From assembly GCA_002887195.1 (NCBI GenBank), contig PJAB01000023.1:1-60973 (forward strand): a stretch of 60,973 nucleotides of DNA. The letters are read 5' to 3'. The translations under genes were made by a program, and so were the position numbers. The notes beneath the pieces were generated by a model. That model had not been told where the DNA came from, ran no database searches, and saw only the letters and a list, made by a program, of their open reading frames with translations. This document shows positions 47,069 to 55,020 of the stretch, in pieces (within the stretch, counting starts at the first letter, position 1; each line of letters starts with the position of its first letter). Origin of the DNA: Chrysochromulina parva. Taxonomy: Eukaryota; Haptophyta; Prymnesiales; Chrysochromulinaceae.

Positions 47069-49231
47069 TCACATCTTCTGCAACGCAGCCACCAGGAATG
47101 CGATGGGGTCATCGGGCTTCTCCTTTCCGAGCGCGTTGACCGCCGCATTCAGCTTCGCGGTGAGGCCGTGCTGGGCGAAGTACTCAAGCATCCCCGAGGC
47201 GCCCCCTGCTGGAGCCGCGGGTGTGGCAGCCGGTAGGCTGCCTGTGCCGTAGGCAGCCATCAGGTCGGCGAACGTGAGCGGATGAGCAGTGCTGAGCTTG
47301 GTCAGAGTGTCAGCGACGTCGGTGAGCGGCAGCCGCACCTGGCTCGTCGAGTCGCGATCGCGCAGCGTCACAGTGCCCGCTTTGCTCGGATCGTCGCTCT
47401 TGCCGAGGGTATCGAAGTCGATGGTGACGGCGTATGGGATGCCGAGCTCGTCAGCCCGCGCGTATCGGCGGCCGATCGAAGCGCCCGACTCGTCGACCTT
47501 ATACTGCAGCCCGTTATCGGTGAGTTTGGTGCGCAGGGTGTCGAGTGCCGCGGCATACGCGGTCGCATTGTCCTTGATCAAGTTGAGTTGGATCGGAAGG
47601 ATGACCGCCTTGTAGGGGGCGATCTCGGCCGGGAAGCCGAGCACGTTCGGCTTTTGCTTGTCGTCGCTGCCCTCCTCCTTGCCCTTCTTCTTCTTCTTGC
47701 CATCATCCGTCGGCGGTGCGGATGCCGCCGCCGCGTCGCCGCCCTCGGCTTCGCGCGTGTAGAACGTGTGCTCAAAGATGGCCGCCATGATACGGTCGAT
47801 CCCGAATGAGGGTTCGACCACATTCGGGACGAAGACCTCGACGTGCTTCGTCTCGGTCTTGGACTCGCACTCCAGCAGCTCCTTGCTCAGCGAGAAGTCC
47901 TCGCCGTCCACGCTCACCGTCGCCGCGCCGTCCGCCTCAGCCTTGGCCACGAGGGCCTTGAGCGTGGCCTCATCGAGGCCTTGCAAGTACTCCTTCACCT
48001 TGGGTCCAGCTCCCTTGAGCTGCTTCCCAATGAGACCCTCCGCTTTCTTGGTGAGCGCGTACGACTCGATCGTGATCGGCTTGTCCAGGTCGACCTGCGC
48101 AGTCAGCGACGTCTTCGTCGCCTTGCCGTGGCACGTCAGGTCGTACGCCGAGCGGTCCGCAATGCCAACGCACTCGACCCAGCCAAGACTCATCTCGATC
48201 TCAGCGTCCCAGCAGTCCGCGGCGTAGTGGGCCATCTCGTCGGGCAGGTGCTGACGGAAGCGAATGTGCTCGGCCAGGCACCCCGCGCGCACCAGGAACA
48301 GGAACGTCCTTGCGATGAAGTAGCCGAGGGTCTCGTTGGCGATCGTGCGTTGAGCCACCGCCTCGCCCAGTGTCATGGTCACGGTACCCTCGCCCGCGAG
48401 CTGCTGCTGATGCGGATGCAATTGCATCGCAAGGGACGCGACGCCCGCAAACTTGGGGTGCGGCTTGTCGCCCGGCTTGCAGAAGAACTCGATCTCCGCC
48501 TGCGTGAACTCGCGCTGCCGGATCAGACCGCCACGCGGCGCAATCTCGTTCCGAAAAGCCTTGCCGATCTGCGCCACGCCAAATGGGATCTGGCCGGCGT
48601 TCTGCTCGAGGCAGAACTTGAAGTTGAGGAAGATGCCCTGCGCCGTCTCGGGGCGCAAGAAACCCTGGAGCATGCCCGACGGGCCGATGGGCGTCGGGAA
48701 CATCAGGTTGAACGCAACAGGCTCAGTCAGGTCATTCCCCGTGTCCGGCGACTTGATCTGATACTTTTGGAAGACAACCCACAGCTCGTCCTTGGAATAT
48801 GCGTCGGCCTGATTCTTCACCCTCTGATACTCCTGCTTAAGCTCGGGCGTCGTCTCCTTCGCCGCCATCCTGGCGTCCATCACATCCTCGAGCAACTTGT
48901 CGGCGCGGAAGAAGATGTTCGGGTCCTTCGAATCCTTGACGATGAAGTCGCTGAAGCGATCGACGTGACCCGAGGTTTTCAGTACGTCGTAGGGCATGAT
49001 GTTGGTGTCATCCACCTCGAGCAGATTCTCCTCAACGATGAAGTGCTTGCGCCAGAGCGCGATCAGATTCTGCTTCACGGCGGCACCAGGCGGCCCATAG
49101 GTCCAGAAGCCGCCGACGCCGCCATAAATCTCGAAAGCCTGGCGAAAGAAGAAGCGCCGCTTGATCAGGTCGTCCAGGTCCGGTTTCGACGTCGCGAACT
49201 TCAGCGAGCCCTCCGAAGCGGTGATCGGCAT
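47069..49231 (-). CDS. Glycyl-tRNA synthetase (eukaryotic-type, alpha2)
   Basis: 720 residues from ATG 49231. Charges tRNA-Gly. Class II core: LIKRRFFFRQAFEIYGGVGG and GFWTYGPPGAAVKQNLIALW at the N-terminus; motif 2 RNEIAPRGGLIRQREFTQAE (about 225-250); motif 3 EPSFGIDRIMAAIFEHTFYT (about 470-490). The anticodon-binding domain begins GFPAEIAPYKAVILPIQLN after an Ala/Lys-rich insert (KKKKKGKEEGSDDK). The C-terminus carries an extra 70 residues: a Pro/Ala/Gly linker and a helix AKLNAAVNALGKEKPDDPIA followed by FLVAALQKM, which resembles short N- or C-terminal helices with a KPxDPxxFL motif in other proteins and is not part of the usual enzyme. No clear organelle presequence at this start; an upstream in-frame extension to a GTG exists, so dual targeting cannot be excluded. 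Confidence 0.95.
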   Translation of the reverse strand: MPITASEGSLKFATSKPDLDDLIKRRFFFRQAFEIYGGVGGFWTYGPPGAAVKQNLIALWRKHFIVEENLLEVDDTNIMPYDVLKTSGHVDRFSDFIVKDSKDPNIFFRADKLLEDVMDARMAAKETTPELKQEYQRVKNQADAYSKDELWVVFQKYQIKSPDTGNDLTEPVAFNLMFPTPIGPSGMLQGFLRPETAQGIFLNFKFCLEQNAGQIPFGVAQIGKAFRNEIAPRGGLIRQREFTQAEIEFFCKPGDKPHPKFAGVASLAMQLHPHQQQLAGEGTVTMTLGEAVAQRTIANETLGYFIARTFLFLVRAGCLAEHIRFRQHLPDEMAHYAADCWDAEIEMSLGWVECVGIADRSAYDLTCHGKATKTSLTAQVDLDKPITIESYALTKKAEGLIGKQLKGAGPKVKEYLQGLDEATLKALVAKAEADGAATVSVDGEDFSLSKELLECESKTETKHVEVFVPNVVEPSFGIDRIMAAIFEHTFYTREAEGGDAAAASAPPTDDGKKKKKGKEEGSDDKQKPNVLGFPAEIAPYKAVILPIQLNLIKDNATAYAAALDTLRTKLTDNGLQYKVDESGASIGRRYARADELGIPYAVTIDFDTLGKSDDPSKAGTVTLRDRDSTSQVRLPLTDVADTLTKLSTAHPLTFADLMAAYGTGSLPAATPAAPAGGASGMLEYFAQHGLTAKLNAAVNALGKEKPDDPIAFLVAALQKM

Positions 49232-49713
49232 GCTTTCGTGTCGATTACAAAGCCGAGGTCCAGACACCTCAGTGCACGTGGCCGTTTTGACGAGCGCCCG
49301 GTCGAGCGCCCTAAAATTGTATGTCACAAGTCATCCCAAGTCATCCCGTTACTTCTCACCTACTCGTTCTCCGAGGGCACGTATGCCAGCACTTATGACG
49401 TGTCACCTAATTTTGGATCCCCCTTCGCCATCTCCATCGACTCCCGTCCTGGTGTCCTCCCACCTGCATGCTGCGCTTCCTAGCTCAGAGCCGCTTTCGA
49501 TACGATAGCCACCGATATGCTTCCGTATGGTTGTCTGTTGTTTATGTATAGACTTGACTTGACCCTAACTTGACCCAATCACAAAAATCTCAAACCGGCC
49601 GCTCTGAAAACTGCACGAACTCGCTGAACGCACAATTCCAAACTTAGAGTTCTGAGACAGACCCCGACTGCTCACCGCTCCGCCCCGCCGCGCGCGCGTT
49701 TCTCGCGCGCACG
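49232..49713. other. Intergenic upstream of GlyRS and downstream of PhoD-like gene
   Basis: About 480 bases. 49240-49330 may be transcribed leader of the GlyRS gene; the stretch near 49500-49640 is AT-richer. No gene seen. Confidence 0.5.
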
Positions 49714-51276
49714 TCATAGTGCCTTGCCCTTGACGTGCAGGAGCTCGGTACCGCGTGTGGCTGCCCTGCCCGCTGGCATGCCGCCGCGTCGCAGCATCTG
49801 CTGCGGCACCCGCCGACGCCAGAGCGCTGCGCACACGACCATGGCCCAGCCCACCACAAAGCCACCGCCGATAGCCACGAGCCAGCGGTACTTGGCGGCT
49901 GCCTCCAAGACGCTCGGCATGGCAAGCGCGTGCTCCCAGCGGAGAGCCTCTGCCTCTGGAGGCAGCCCCAGCGGCAGACGGTGCTGCATGACCGTGGTGC
50001 CGTTGACGTTGTGGATGCGCACGAGCAAGTGCGGTGCTCCCGCGCCCGCGCCCGCGGAGAGCAGCTCCGAGTCGCCGTCCTCACTCGACTCGGCATGACC
50101 ATCAAAGCGCGCTACTACTGATCCGAAGTTGAGCGCGGGAAAGCTCGCGCCGAGGGGCCAACTGTCGGTGCCCCCGGGCGGATGCAGCCGGTGGCTCCCA
50201 AAGAGGCGTAGCGCCGCCTGGCACGCGACCCATCCGAACAGCTTGTCGCCGCACGAGTGCGTCAGCCCTGAAGAGGTGACTTCGAACAGACCAGCACCCT
50301 CGGGGAGCATCGGCGCAGAGACCGAGGTGGCTGTTGCCGGCACGGCCGACCCGAGTCGAGCCGACGCAGATGAGGCAAACGTGCCCAGGAATTCGGCATA
50401 GTGCACGTCGCCCGAGATCAGCAGAGCGGCGGGCGGTCGTGTCCTGGCGAGCAGGCGAAGCAGCCGGCGGCGGCTGTTTGGGAAGTGGCCCCACGACTCC
50501 ACAGGCGCGTTCGTCGTGAGCACCTGCACCGATGAGACGATCAGGTGCGCCGCAGCGGTCGAATTGGTGAGTTCCTGCTCGAGCCACTCCCACTGCTCCT
50601 GGCTGCCCAACAGGTCCTCGGTGCTGCCGATTCCGAGGAGCGCGCACAGGGCGCGCAGTATGCCTGCGATGTTGCCCGGGCTTGGCAACCACGTGACGGC
50701 ACCCACGGACGGCAGCGCTGGCTCGCCGCGCGCAAAACGGGTATCGAGTAGCAGCAGCTTGAGCTGGTGCGGCGGCTCACCAAAAGTGCGCATCCCGTAA
50801 AGGCCACCACTCTGTGTGCGCCGAGGAGAATCTGCTGGAGCGCCGACGACCTCATCGAGGAAGAGTTGGCGTGAGAGCTCACGTAGCTCGAAGGAGCCGC
50901 CAGCATCATTCTCGCCGTAGTCGTGGTCATCGTATACGCCGTCGATGATCGGCACGGCGGCGCGCAGCTTCCGTTCGCCATCCGTTGCTGCGGCCTCCAA
51001 ATAGCTTGCCTTCAGTGCCGCAGCTATGTCGCCGGCGAGTCGCGCCTTGGGCTTGAAGTACAGGTAGTCGCCCGTCCAGACCCATGCGTCGGGTCTCTGG
51101 CGCGCGATCGCGTTGAAGATTGGCTGCGGCAACACCTGTTTGCGGCACGAGCCGAAAGCGATGGTCGCCGACGGCATCGCGGCGGCGCTTTTCGCGTCCA
51201 GACCGCACTCCTGTGGATTCAGGATGTCTCGGAGCGGATTACATGTAACGCGCCGTGAATCTCGAAAGCGATGCAT
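49714..51276 (-). CDS. PhoD-like metallophosphatase with C-terminal membrane anchor
   Basis: 520 residues from ATG 51276, or 487 from ATG 51177 (MPSATIAFGSCRK). PhoD enzymes are Fe/Ca-dependent phosphatases. Metal-site motifs: IAFGSCRKQ (39-47), AWVWTGDYLYF (Asp70), IDGVYDDHDYGENDAG (about 111-127) and LLISGDVHYAEF (about 284-292), followed by the SSGLTHS segment. A single hydrophobic helix near the C-terminus (WLVAIGGGFVVGWAMVVCAA) then RRR suggests a membrane anchor. No signal peptide is obvious at either start. A TACATGTA palindrome at 51240 falls inside the longer N-terminus, which favours the shorter start if that motif is a promoter element. Confidence 0.88.
   Translation of the reverse strand: MHRFRDSRRVTCNPLRDILNPQECGLDAKSAAAMPSATIAFGSCRKQVLPQPIFNAIARQRPDAWVWTGDYLYFKPKARLAGDIAAALKASYLEAAATDGERKLRAAVPIIDGVYDDHDYGENDAGGSFELRELSRQLFLDEVVGAPADSPRRTQSGGLYGMRTFGEPPHQLKLLLLDTRFARGEPALPSVGAVTWLPSPGNIAGILRALCALLGIGSTEDLLGSQEQWEWLEQELTNSTAAAHLIVSSVQVLTTNAPVESWGHFPNSRRRLLRLLARTRPPAALLISGDVHYAEFLGTFASSASARLGSAVPATATSVSAPMLPEGAGLFEVTSSGLTHSCGDKLFGWVACQAALRLFGSHRLHPPGGTDSWPLGASFPALNFGSVVARFDGHAESSEDGDSELLSAGAGAGAPHLLVRIHNVNGTTVMQHRLPLGLPPEAEALRWEHALAMPSVLEAAAKYRWLVAIGGGFVVGWAMVVCAALWRRRVPQQMLRRGGMPAGRAATRGTELLHVKGKAL
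51240..51247. promoter_or_regulatory. TACATGTA palindrome upstream of the PhoD inner start
   Basis: 63 bases before ATG 51177 on the minus strand; within the extension if translation starts at 51276. Confidence 0.3.
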
Positions 51277-51394
51277 GTACCGTGGGCATTATCTTTTTTT
51301 TGAGTAAATTCCTAACTCGCCGCGTCAAGTTTTTCATTGGACCTTGTCCTTGGTCCCGCGTTCCGTCCACAGGTGGGCGATCGGGTCCGCGTGA

Positions 51395-52099
51395 ATGGCG
51401 TCGTGGACGACCATGGCGACGACCTTCGCGACGGTAAACACGGAGTGGATGGAGGCGCTCGATGTCGGTTCCGGCCGGTTCTACTTTATCAATCTAAACA
51501 GCAATGAGACCTCGTGGGAGTGCCCGCCTGGCTTCCTGATCCGCAAGGACCTCGTGGCAGCGCACGCAAAGCTGATAGGGAGCGGCGCCGGCGCGAACAG
51601 CGGGTGCATGACGGCACCGATAGACGACGTCGCCTTTCTCGCATGTGTACGAGAGCGATTCCCGCCGCCGGTGACGCCACAATCAGGGGGGGGCGATGAT
51701 GTCAACGAGCTTAAGAAGCTCAAGGCGAAGGTCGTGGAGATGGACGCACAAAAGGCGGACCTGCAGGCGGCGCTCACGGCTGCAACCTCGGAGAAGGCAT
51801 TGCTCGAGCAGACCCTCGAGACGCTTAGCGCTGTCCCCAGCATGGGTGCAGCGCCACCCTCTTGCGTGGCGCCGCCCATGCTCAGCGCGGCTGAAGCGAT
51901 GCTGCCTACATGGAAGCGCGGGGCCTCGCAGCGCTTCGCGGGCGTCGAGATGCCACCCGCGCCACCGCCATGGGCGATCTGCCAGAGCAAGAGTGGCATA
52001 CCAACAGTTGTCTCTTCAAGCGGGCCTCAGCTCGACACCTCACGTGCGGACGCCTTACGAGCCGCCCGACTGGAGCAGCGCAACAGCGTCCCAGAGTGA
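51395..52099 (+). CDS. WW-domain coiled-coil protein
   Basis: 234 residues from ATG 51395. A WW domain occupies about 15-50 (WMEALDVGSGRFYFINLNSN followed by ETSWECPPGF): first Trp, the YFIN strand, NETSWECP with the second Trp and Pro. WW domains bind Pro-rich peptides. A coiled coil follows (ELKKLKAKVVEMDAQKADLQ, about 100-150), then a Pro/Ala-rich tail with PPAPPPW, which could itself be a WW ligand. Head-to-head with the PhoD-like gene (119 bases apart). No close family beyond the WW domain is recognised. Confidence 0.75.
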   Translation: MASWTTMATTFATVNTEWMEALDVGSGRFYFINLNSNETSWECPPGFLIRKDLVAAHAKLIGSGAGANSGCMTAPIDDVAFLACVRERFPPPVTPQSGGGDDVNELKKLKAKVVEMDAQKADLQAALTAATSEKALLEQTLETLSAVPSMGAAPPSCVAPPMLSAAEAMLPTWKRGASQRFAGVEMPPAPPPWAICQSKSGIPTVVSSSGPQLDTSRADALRAARLEQRNSVPE

Positions 52100-52832
52100 C
52101 TGCTAGAGTGATGCATGCTGTTTGAATCTCCGGGAGGGATGGACGCCCGAGCCGCCGGACGCCAGAGCAGGAGGCGGAACTACCTCCCCTTTAATGTGCG
52201 GCTACGGACGAACGTGGACCGCCCCGCTGGCGGTCGCCACGCGGGCCGGTCGCGTCCACAGTCACGCCACACCTCACGCGCCGGGCGTCCGCCGGACGCG
52301 CACATCACGTCCGACGTCGCGGACCGAACACTGTACACGCCCTGCCCCCGCGCGCCCGCGGCGCCCGCGGCGCCCGTCCGCCCTCTCTAAGTCTAAATCT
52401 TTCGACCGCGGAGCGCGGTCCGCCGTGCCGGTCTCCAAGAAAGCGCTTCGGTCTCTGAGGCCCCAGCGGCGCGCGTCTCTTCGGGCCCGGCCGGGTACCG
52501 GGCGCCCCGTCCGGCGCCGCCCGTGGTACTGGTAGAAGCTTCAAGCTACGACGTCGACGAGAGGTCATCGCGACGTCCGCGCGCCCGCGCGGCGCCGGGT
52601 CGTCCAACTCCAAGCCGGGGTCCGCACGACGCGTCGCACACCAATGTGGAATGTGATGTTACTATCCCAAAACACCGTGCCAGCATCGTACAACGTGGCA
52701 AAAACGTGGCAAAACGCCTCTCAGACCATCTAGGCTTAAACATGTTGCTGGCTCTGATGAGTACTCTATCATCACTCTCATATGATAAGGGACGATCCAC
52801 CGGTCAGTCCCAGCAGGGATCACAGCGCACGA
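52100..52832. other. Intergenic, GC-rich
   Basis: About 730 bases. 52190-52560 is GC-rich with a perfect short hairpin GCGTCC-GCC-GGACGC near 52287. 52640-52800 is AT-richer. No gene recognised; the open frames have no domain. Confidence 0.5.
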
Positions 52833-53666
52833 TCAGCCAACCTTATCCTTGCTCACCTGCAAGTCCTGGGGGTGCGCTCGGTAGGTGCCCATCGCGTAGT
52901 CCCAGAGCATAGTGTACTGGCCGTAGTTGGAGTTGGGGACTGCGTGGTGCGTGTCGTGTGCGCGCACTGCAAAGATAGGTACTTTGGTGAAAGGAATGCG
53001 CAGAAAGTTGCAGTCCAGCCTCGTGTGGTTGAGCGTCGCAAGCGCGCCGCCGAAAACGAGGAAGAGGACGCAGCTTAGAGCATGGACGGGCAGCACGAAG
53101 CGTGAGACGAGATAGACGGCCAAGACGTGGTTGTACTCCCCCATGATGAACTCGAACGGGTGCACGTTGATGGCATCCGTGTTACCACGTGTGGGCACCA
53201 CCTGGCGGTGATGGTGCTTGTGCACGAACGCGTACACGCGATGGTGGTGCAGCGCCCGGTGGAAAGGCGCGTAGAAGGCATCGTAGATGACGAAGAAGAG
53301 CGGCAGAGCGACGCACACGTTGGCCACCGTGAGCTCCTCCAATTTCCACAGCACATTTGGGCTCGTGAGCATGAACTGCAGGTAGTGGAAGGTCATCACC
53401 ACGATGGCGAGCTGGCTGAAGACGATGAACTGACGATCGATACTTGCGAACTCGTCGAGATGCTTGCCGCGCGCAGGCAGCTTCGGCCAGCTGCGGAAGG
53501 CGAATGGCACGCCTTGGCGGTAGAGCTCGAGTCCGATCTGCGTCACGGCGCCCATCAAAAGCAGCTCGACGAGTCCCCACGCCTCCGGGTGGAGCACGCT
53601 GTGGCTCGCACGCGCGATCACGAGAGGTAGCACTCGCTCCATCAGCACATCGCTCACGACCTCCAT
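52833..53666 (-). CDS. Sterol desaturase/fatty acid hydroxylase family protein
   Basis: 277 residues from ATG 53666. The frame stays open 228 bases upstream to a GTG, with an alternative ATG at 53819; that extension has no recognisable content. The di-iron His boxes are all present: FHRALHHHRVY (about 134), FVHKHHHRQVVPTRGN (about 145-155), NVHPFEFIMGEYNH and VRAHDTHHAVPNSNYGQYT (about 237-255). Four hydrophobic segments support an ER membrane protein. The family includes C-5 sterol desaturase, C-4 methyl oxidase and fatty-acid hydroxylases; which substrate is used cannot be decided here. Confidence 0.9.
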   Translation of the reverse strand: MEVVSDVLMERVLPLVIARASHSVLHPEAWGLVELLLMGAVTQIGLELYRQGVPFAFRSWPKLPARGKHLDEFASIDRQFIVFSQLAIVVMTFHYLQFMLTSPNVLWKLEELTVANVCVALPLFFVIYDAFYAPFHRALHHHRVYAFVHKHHHRQVVPTRGNTDAINVHPFEFIMGEYNHVLAVYLVSRFVLPVHALSCVLFLVFGGALATLNHTRLDCNFLRIPFTKVPIFAVRAHDTHHAVPNSNYGQYTMLWDYAMGTYRAHPQDLQVSKDKVG

Positions 53667-53761
53667 AGGACGGCGCGGCGGATTGCCCAAGAGAACATGA
53701 TCCGCAGAGAACGGCGATCGGAGGTTTCGAAGTTTAGGAACTTCGCTCGTCTCGAATTCGC

Positions 53762-53769
53762 TACATGTA
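53762..53769. promoter_or_regulatory. TACATGTA palindrome between desaturase and 2OG-fragment genes
   Basis: 96 bases before the desaturase ATG (minus) and about 100 before the plus-strand ORF at 53871. Confidence 0.35.
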
Positions 53770-53870
53770 CCTGGCTCCCAAGAACCTCGAGGTGCGCATG
53801 AATTCGTTCCATCTCCCATCCTCGAGCCGCCCCTTTTTCTCTTTGTGAATGGCGTGTTGTGTGTATTAAC

Positions 53871-54467
53871 ATGAATGAATGGCGGTGCTCCCACGCCGAG
53901 CGTGAGAAGGGATGGTCAGTCGACATCGCTCCGGTAGCTAGGACGCTGGTGATGTTTGACAGCGCTCTGCGCCCGCACGAAGTGCTGGTCACCAACCGGC
54001 CCCGTATCGTGCTGGCAATATGGTATCATTCGAAGGCATACACGGGGCCTGCCGCATCAGAGAGCGGATCCGTCGCCAAAGCGGCGACCGCGCGCATTCG
54101 TGGCGGCAGCGCGCCCAAAGACGGTACCCCGGGCGCCACCGGCATGCCGCTGGCACAGCAGCCACCCCCCGCCGCTGCCGCCGCCTCTTCTTCTGCCTCA
54201 ATTTGGGATGGGCCGAGCCCTCAGCTTGCGCATGCATCCGCGTGGGCAGTGCTCGCGGCGGTGCTCGTGGCCGCGTGGTGGCAGGGGTCCGACTTTGCCT
54301 CAACCAAGCCGACGGCCACCTTTTGGGGTGCTGTCATCGGCCTCGCAGCCTTCTTTGCGTGGTTGGCCGTGGATCTACCCGATGATAAGGACGAGGAAGC
54401 GGACGGGGACAGCGAGGAGGAGGAGGATGTCGACGTAGCTCAAGTCGATAAGGCTAAGCGCGAATAA
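53871..54467 (+). CDS. C-terminal 2OG-Fe(II) oxygenase (prolyl-hydroxylase type) fragment with two TM segments
   Basis: 198 residues. The segment DIAPVARTLVMFDSALRPHE followed by VLVTNRPRIVLAIWYHSKA matches the last strands of prolyl 4-hydroxylase domains: F-D/W-S-x-x-x-x-HEV carries the second iron His, and R-x-x-x-x-x-W-Y carries the 2-oxoglutarate Arg. The first half of the domain, with the HxD iron motif, is absent from this ORF and was not found upstream, where the divergent desaturase gene lies. The rest is a Pro/Ala/Ser linker, two hydrophobic helices (AWAVLAAVLVAAWW and FWGAVIGLAAFFAWLAVDL) and an acidic tail. It is either a 5'-truncated pseudogene or a spliced gene with exons I could not find. 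Confidence 0.5.
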   Translation: MNEWRCSHAEREKGWSVDIAPVARTLVMFDSALRPHEVLVTNRPRIVLAIWYHSKAYTGPAASESGSVAKAATARIRGGSAPKDGTPGATGMPLAQQPPPAAAAASSSASIWDGPSPQLAHASAWAVLAAVLVAAWWQGSDFASTKPTATFWGAVIGLAAFFAWLAVDLPDDKDEEADGDSEEEEDVDVAQVDKAKRE

Positions 54468-55020
54468 TATCACTTGGAAGAGGATAGCGTATAACGGTTC
54501 TGTACATGTTCTGTACCGGCAATGAAAGCTCCCCAGCGCAATTGATCCCTCATCAACCCTCATCAAAGGATATCACACGTAAAGCCGAAAAGGAAACTGA
54601 AACTCGATCCGAAGGACGAGCGTTACATTGTAAGGAGAGCGCCGCCCACGGCGCGGGCGCCGGCGTGCGGCGAGCGGCAGGTCCCCGGCCGCCGCCGCGC
54701 TCTAAATGGGAACAAGCCAACCGGCGCCTCGCCTGGAGAGTTCGGCGATCCGCGATCGGCGTCCATTCCTTGTTTCCTTCGCCTGACGAGAATTCGAGAT
54801 GCTCGCGCGGCCGCGACGCGAGTAGCTGTAGCCGTTCCGTCAGGCGTCGAAGGTGCCCTACCGAAATCCTGGAATTCTCCCGGTGTCTTTTTACCGTTCA
54901 AAGTAGCTCGGTCCAAATCCGGTACGAAAGATGAAGCGCGGGGCTTCACGGAGCGAGCGTATAGCGAGCGACAGCACGAAAACCGACGCCATCGCATCGG
55001 TGTTTTTCTCAGCCTTCATC
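54468..55020. other. Intergenic / 5' region of FSP1-like gene
   Basis: About 550 bases. 54480-54610 AT-richer with a near-match (TACATGTT) to the palindrome at 54503. 54931-55020 is an in-frame extension of the FSP1-like gene from an earlier ATG. No separate gene. Confidence 0.5.

Noticed and set aside
46247..47236. Plus-strand ORF of 329 residues after the NEK gene
   Set aside because: Arg-rich, no domain, TTG/GTG-type start, and overlaps the GlyRS 3' end on the opposite strand.
47843..49483. Long plus-strand ORF of 546 residues opposite GlyRS
   Set aside because: Antisense shadow of the well-supported GlyRS coding sequence; Leu/Arg-rich composition and no domain.
52270..52310. Hairpin at 52287 as a bacterial terminator or mobile-element end
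   Set aside because: Short palindromes of this size are expected in such GC-rich DNA; no T-run follows and no target duplication or transposase is nearby.
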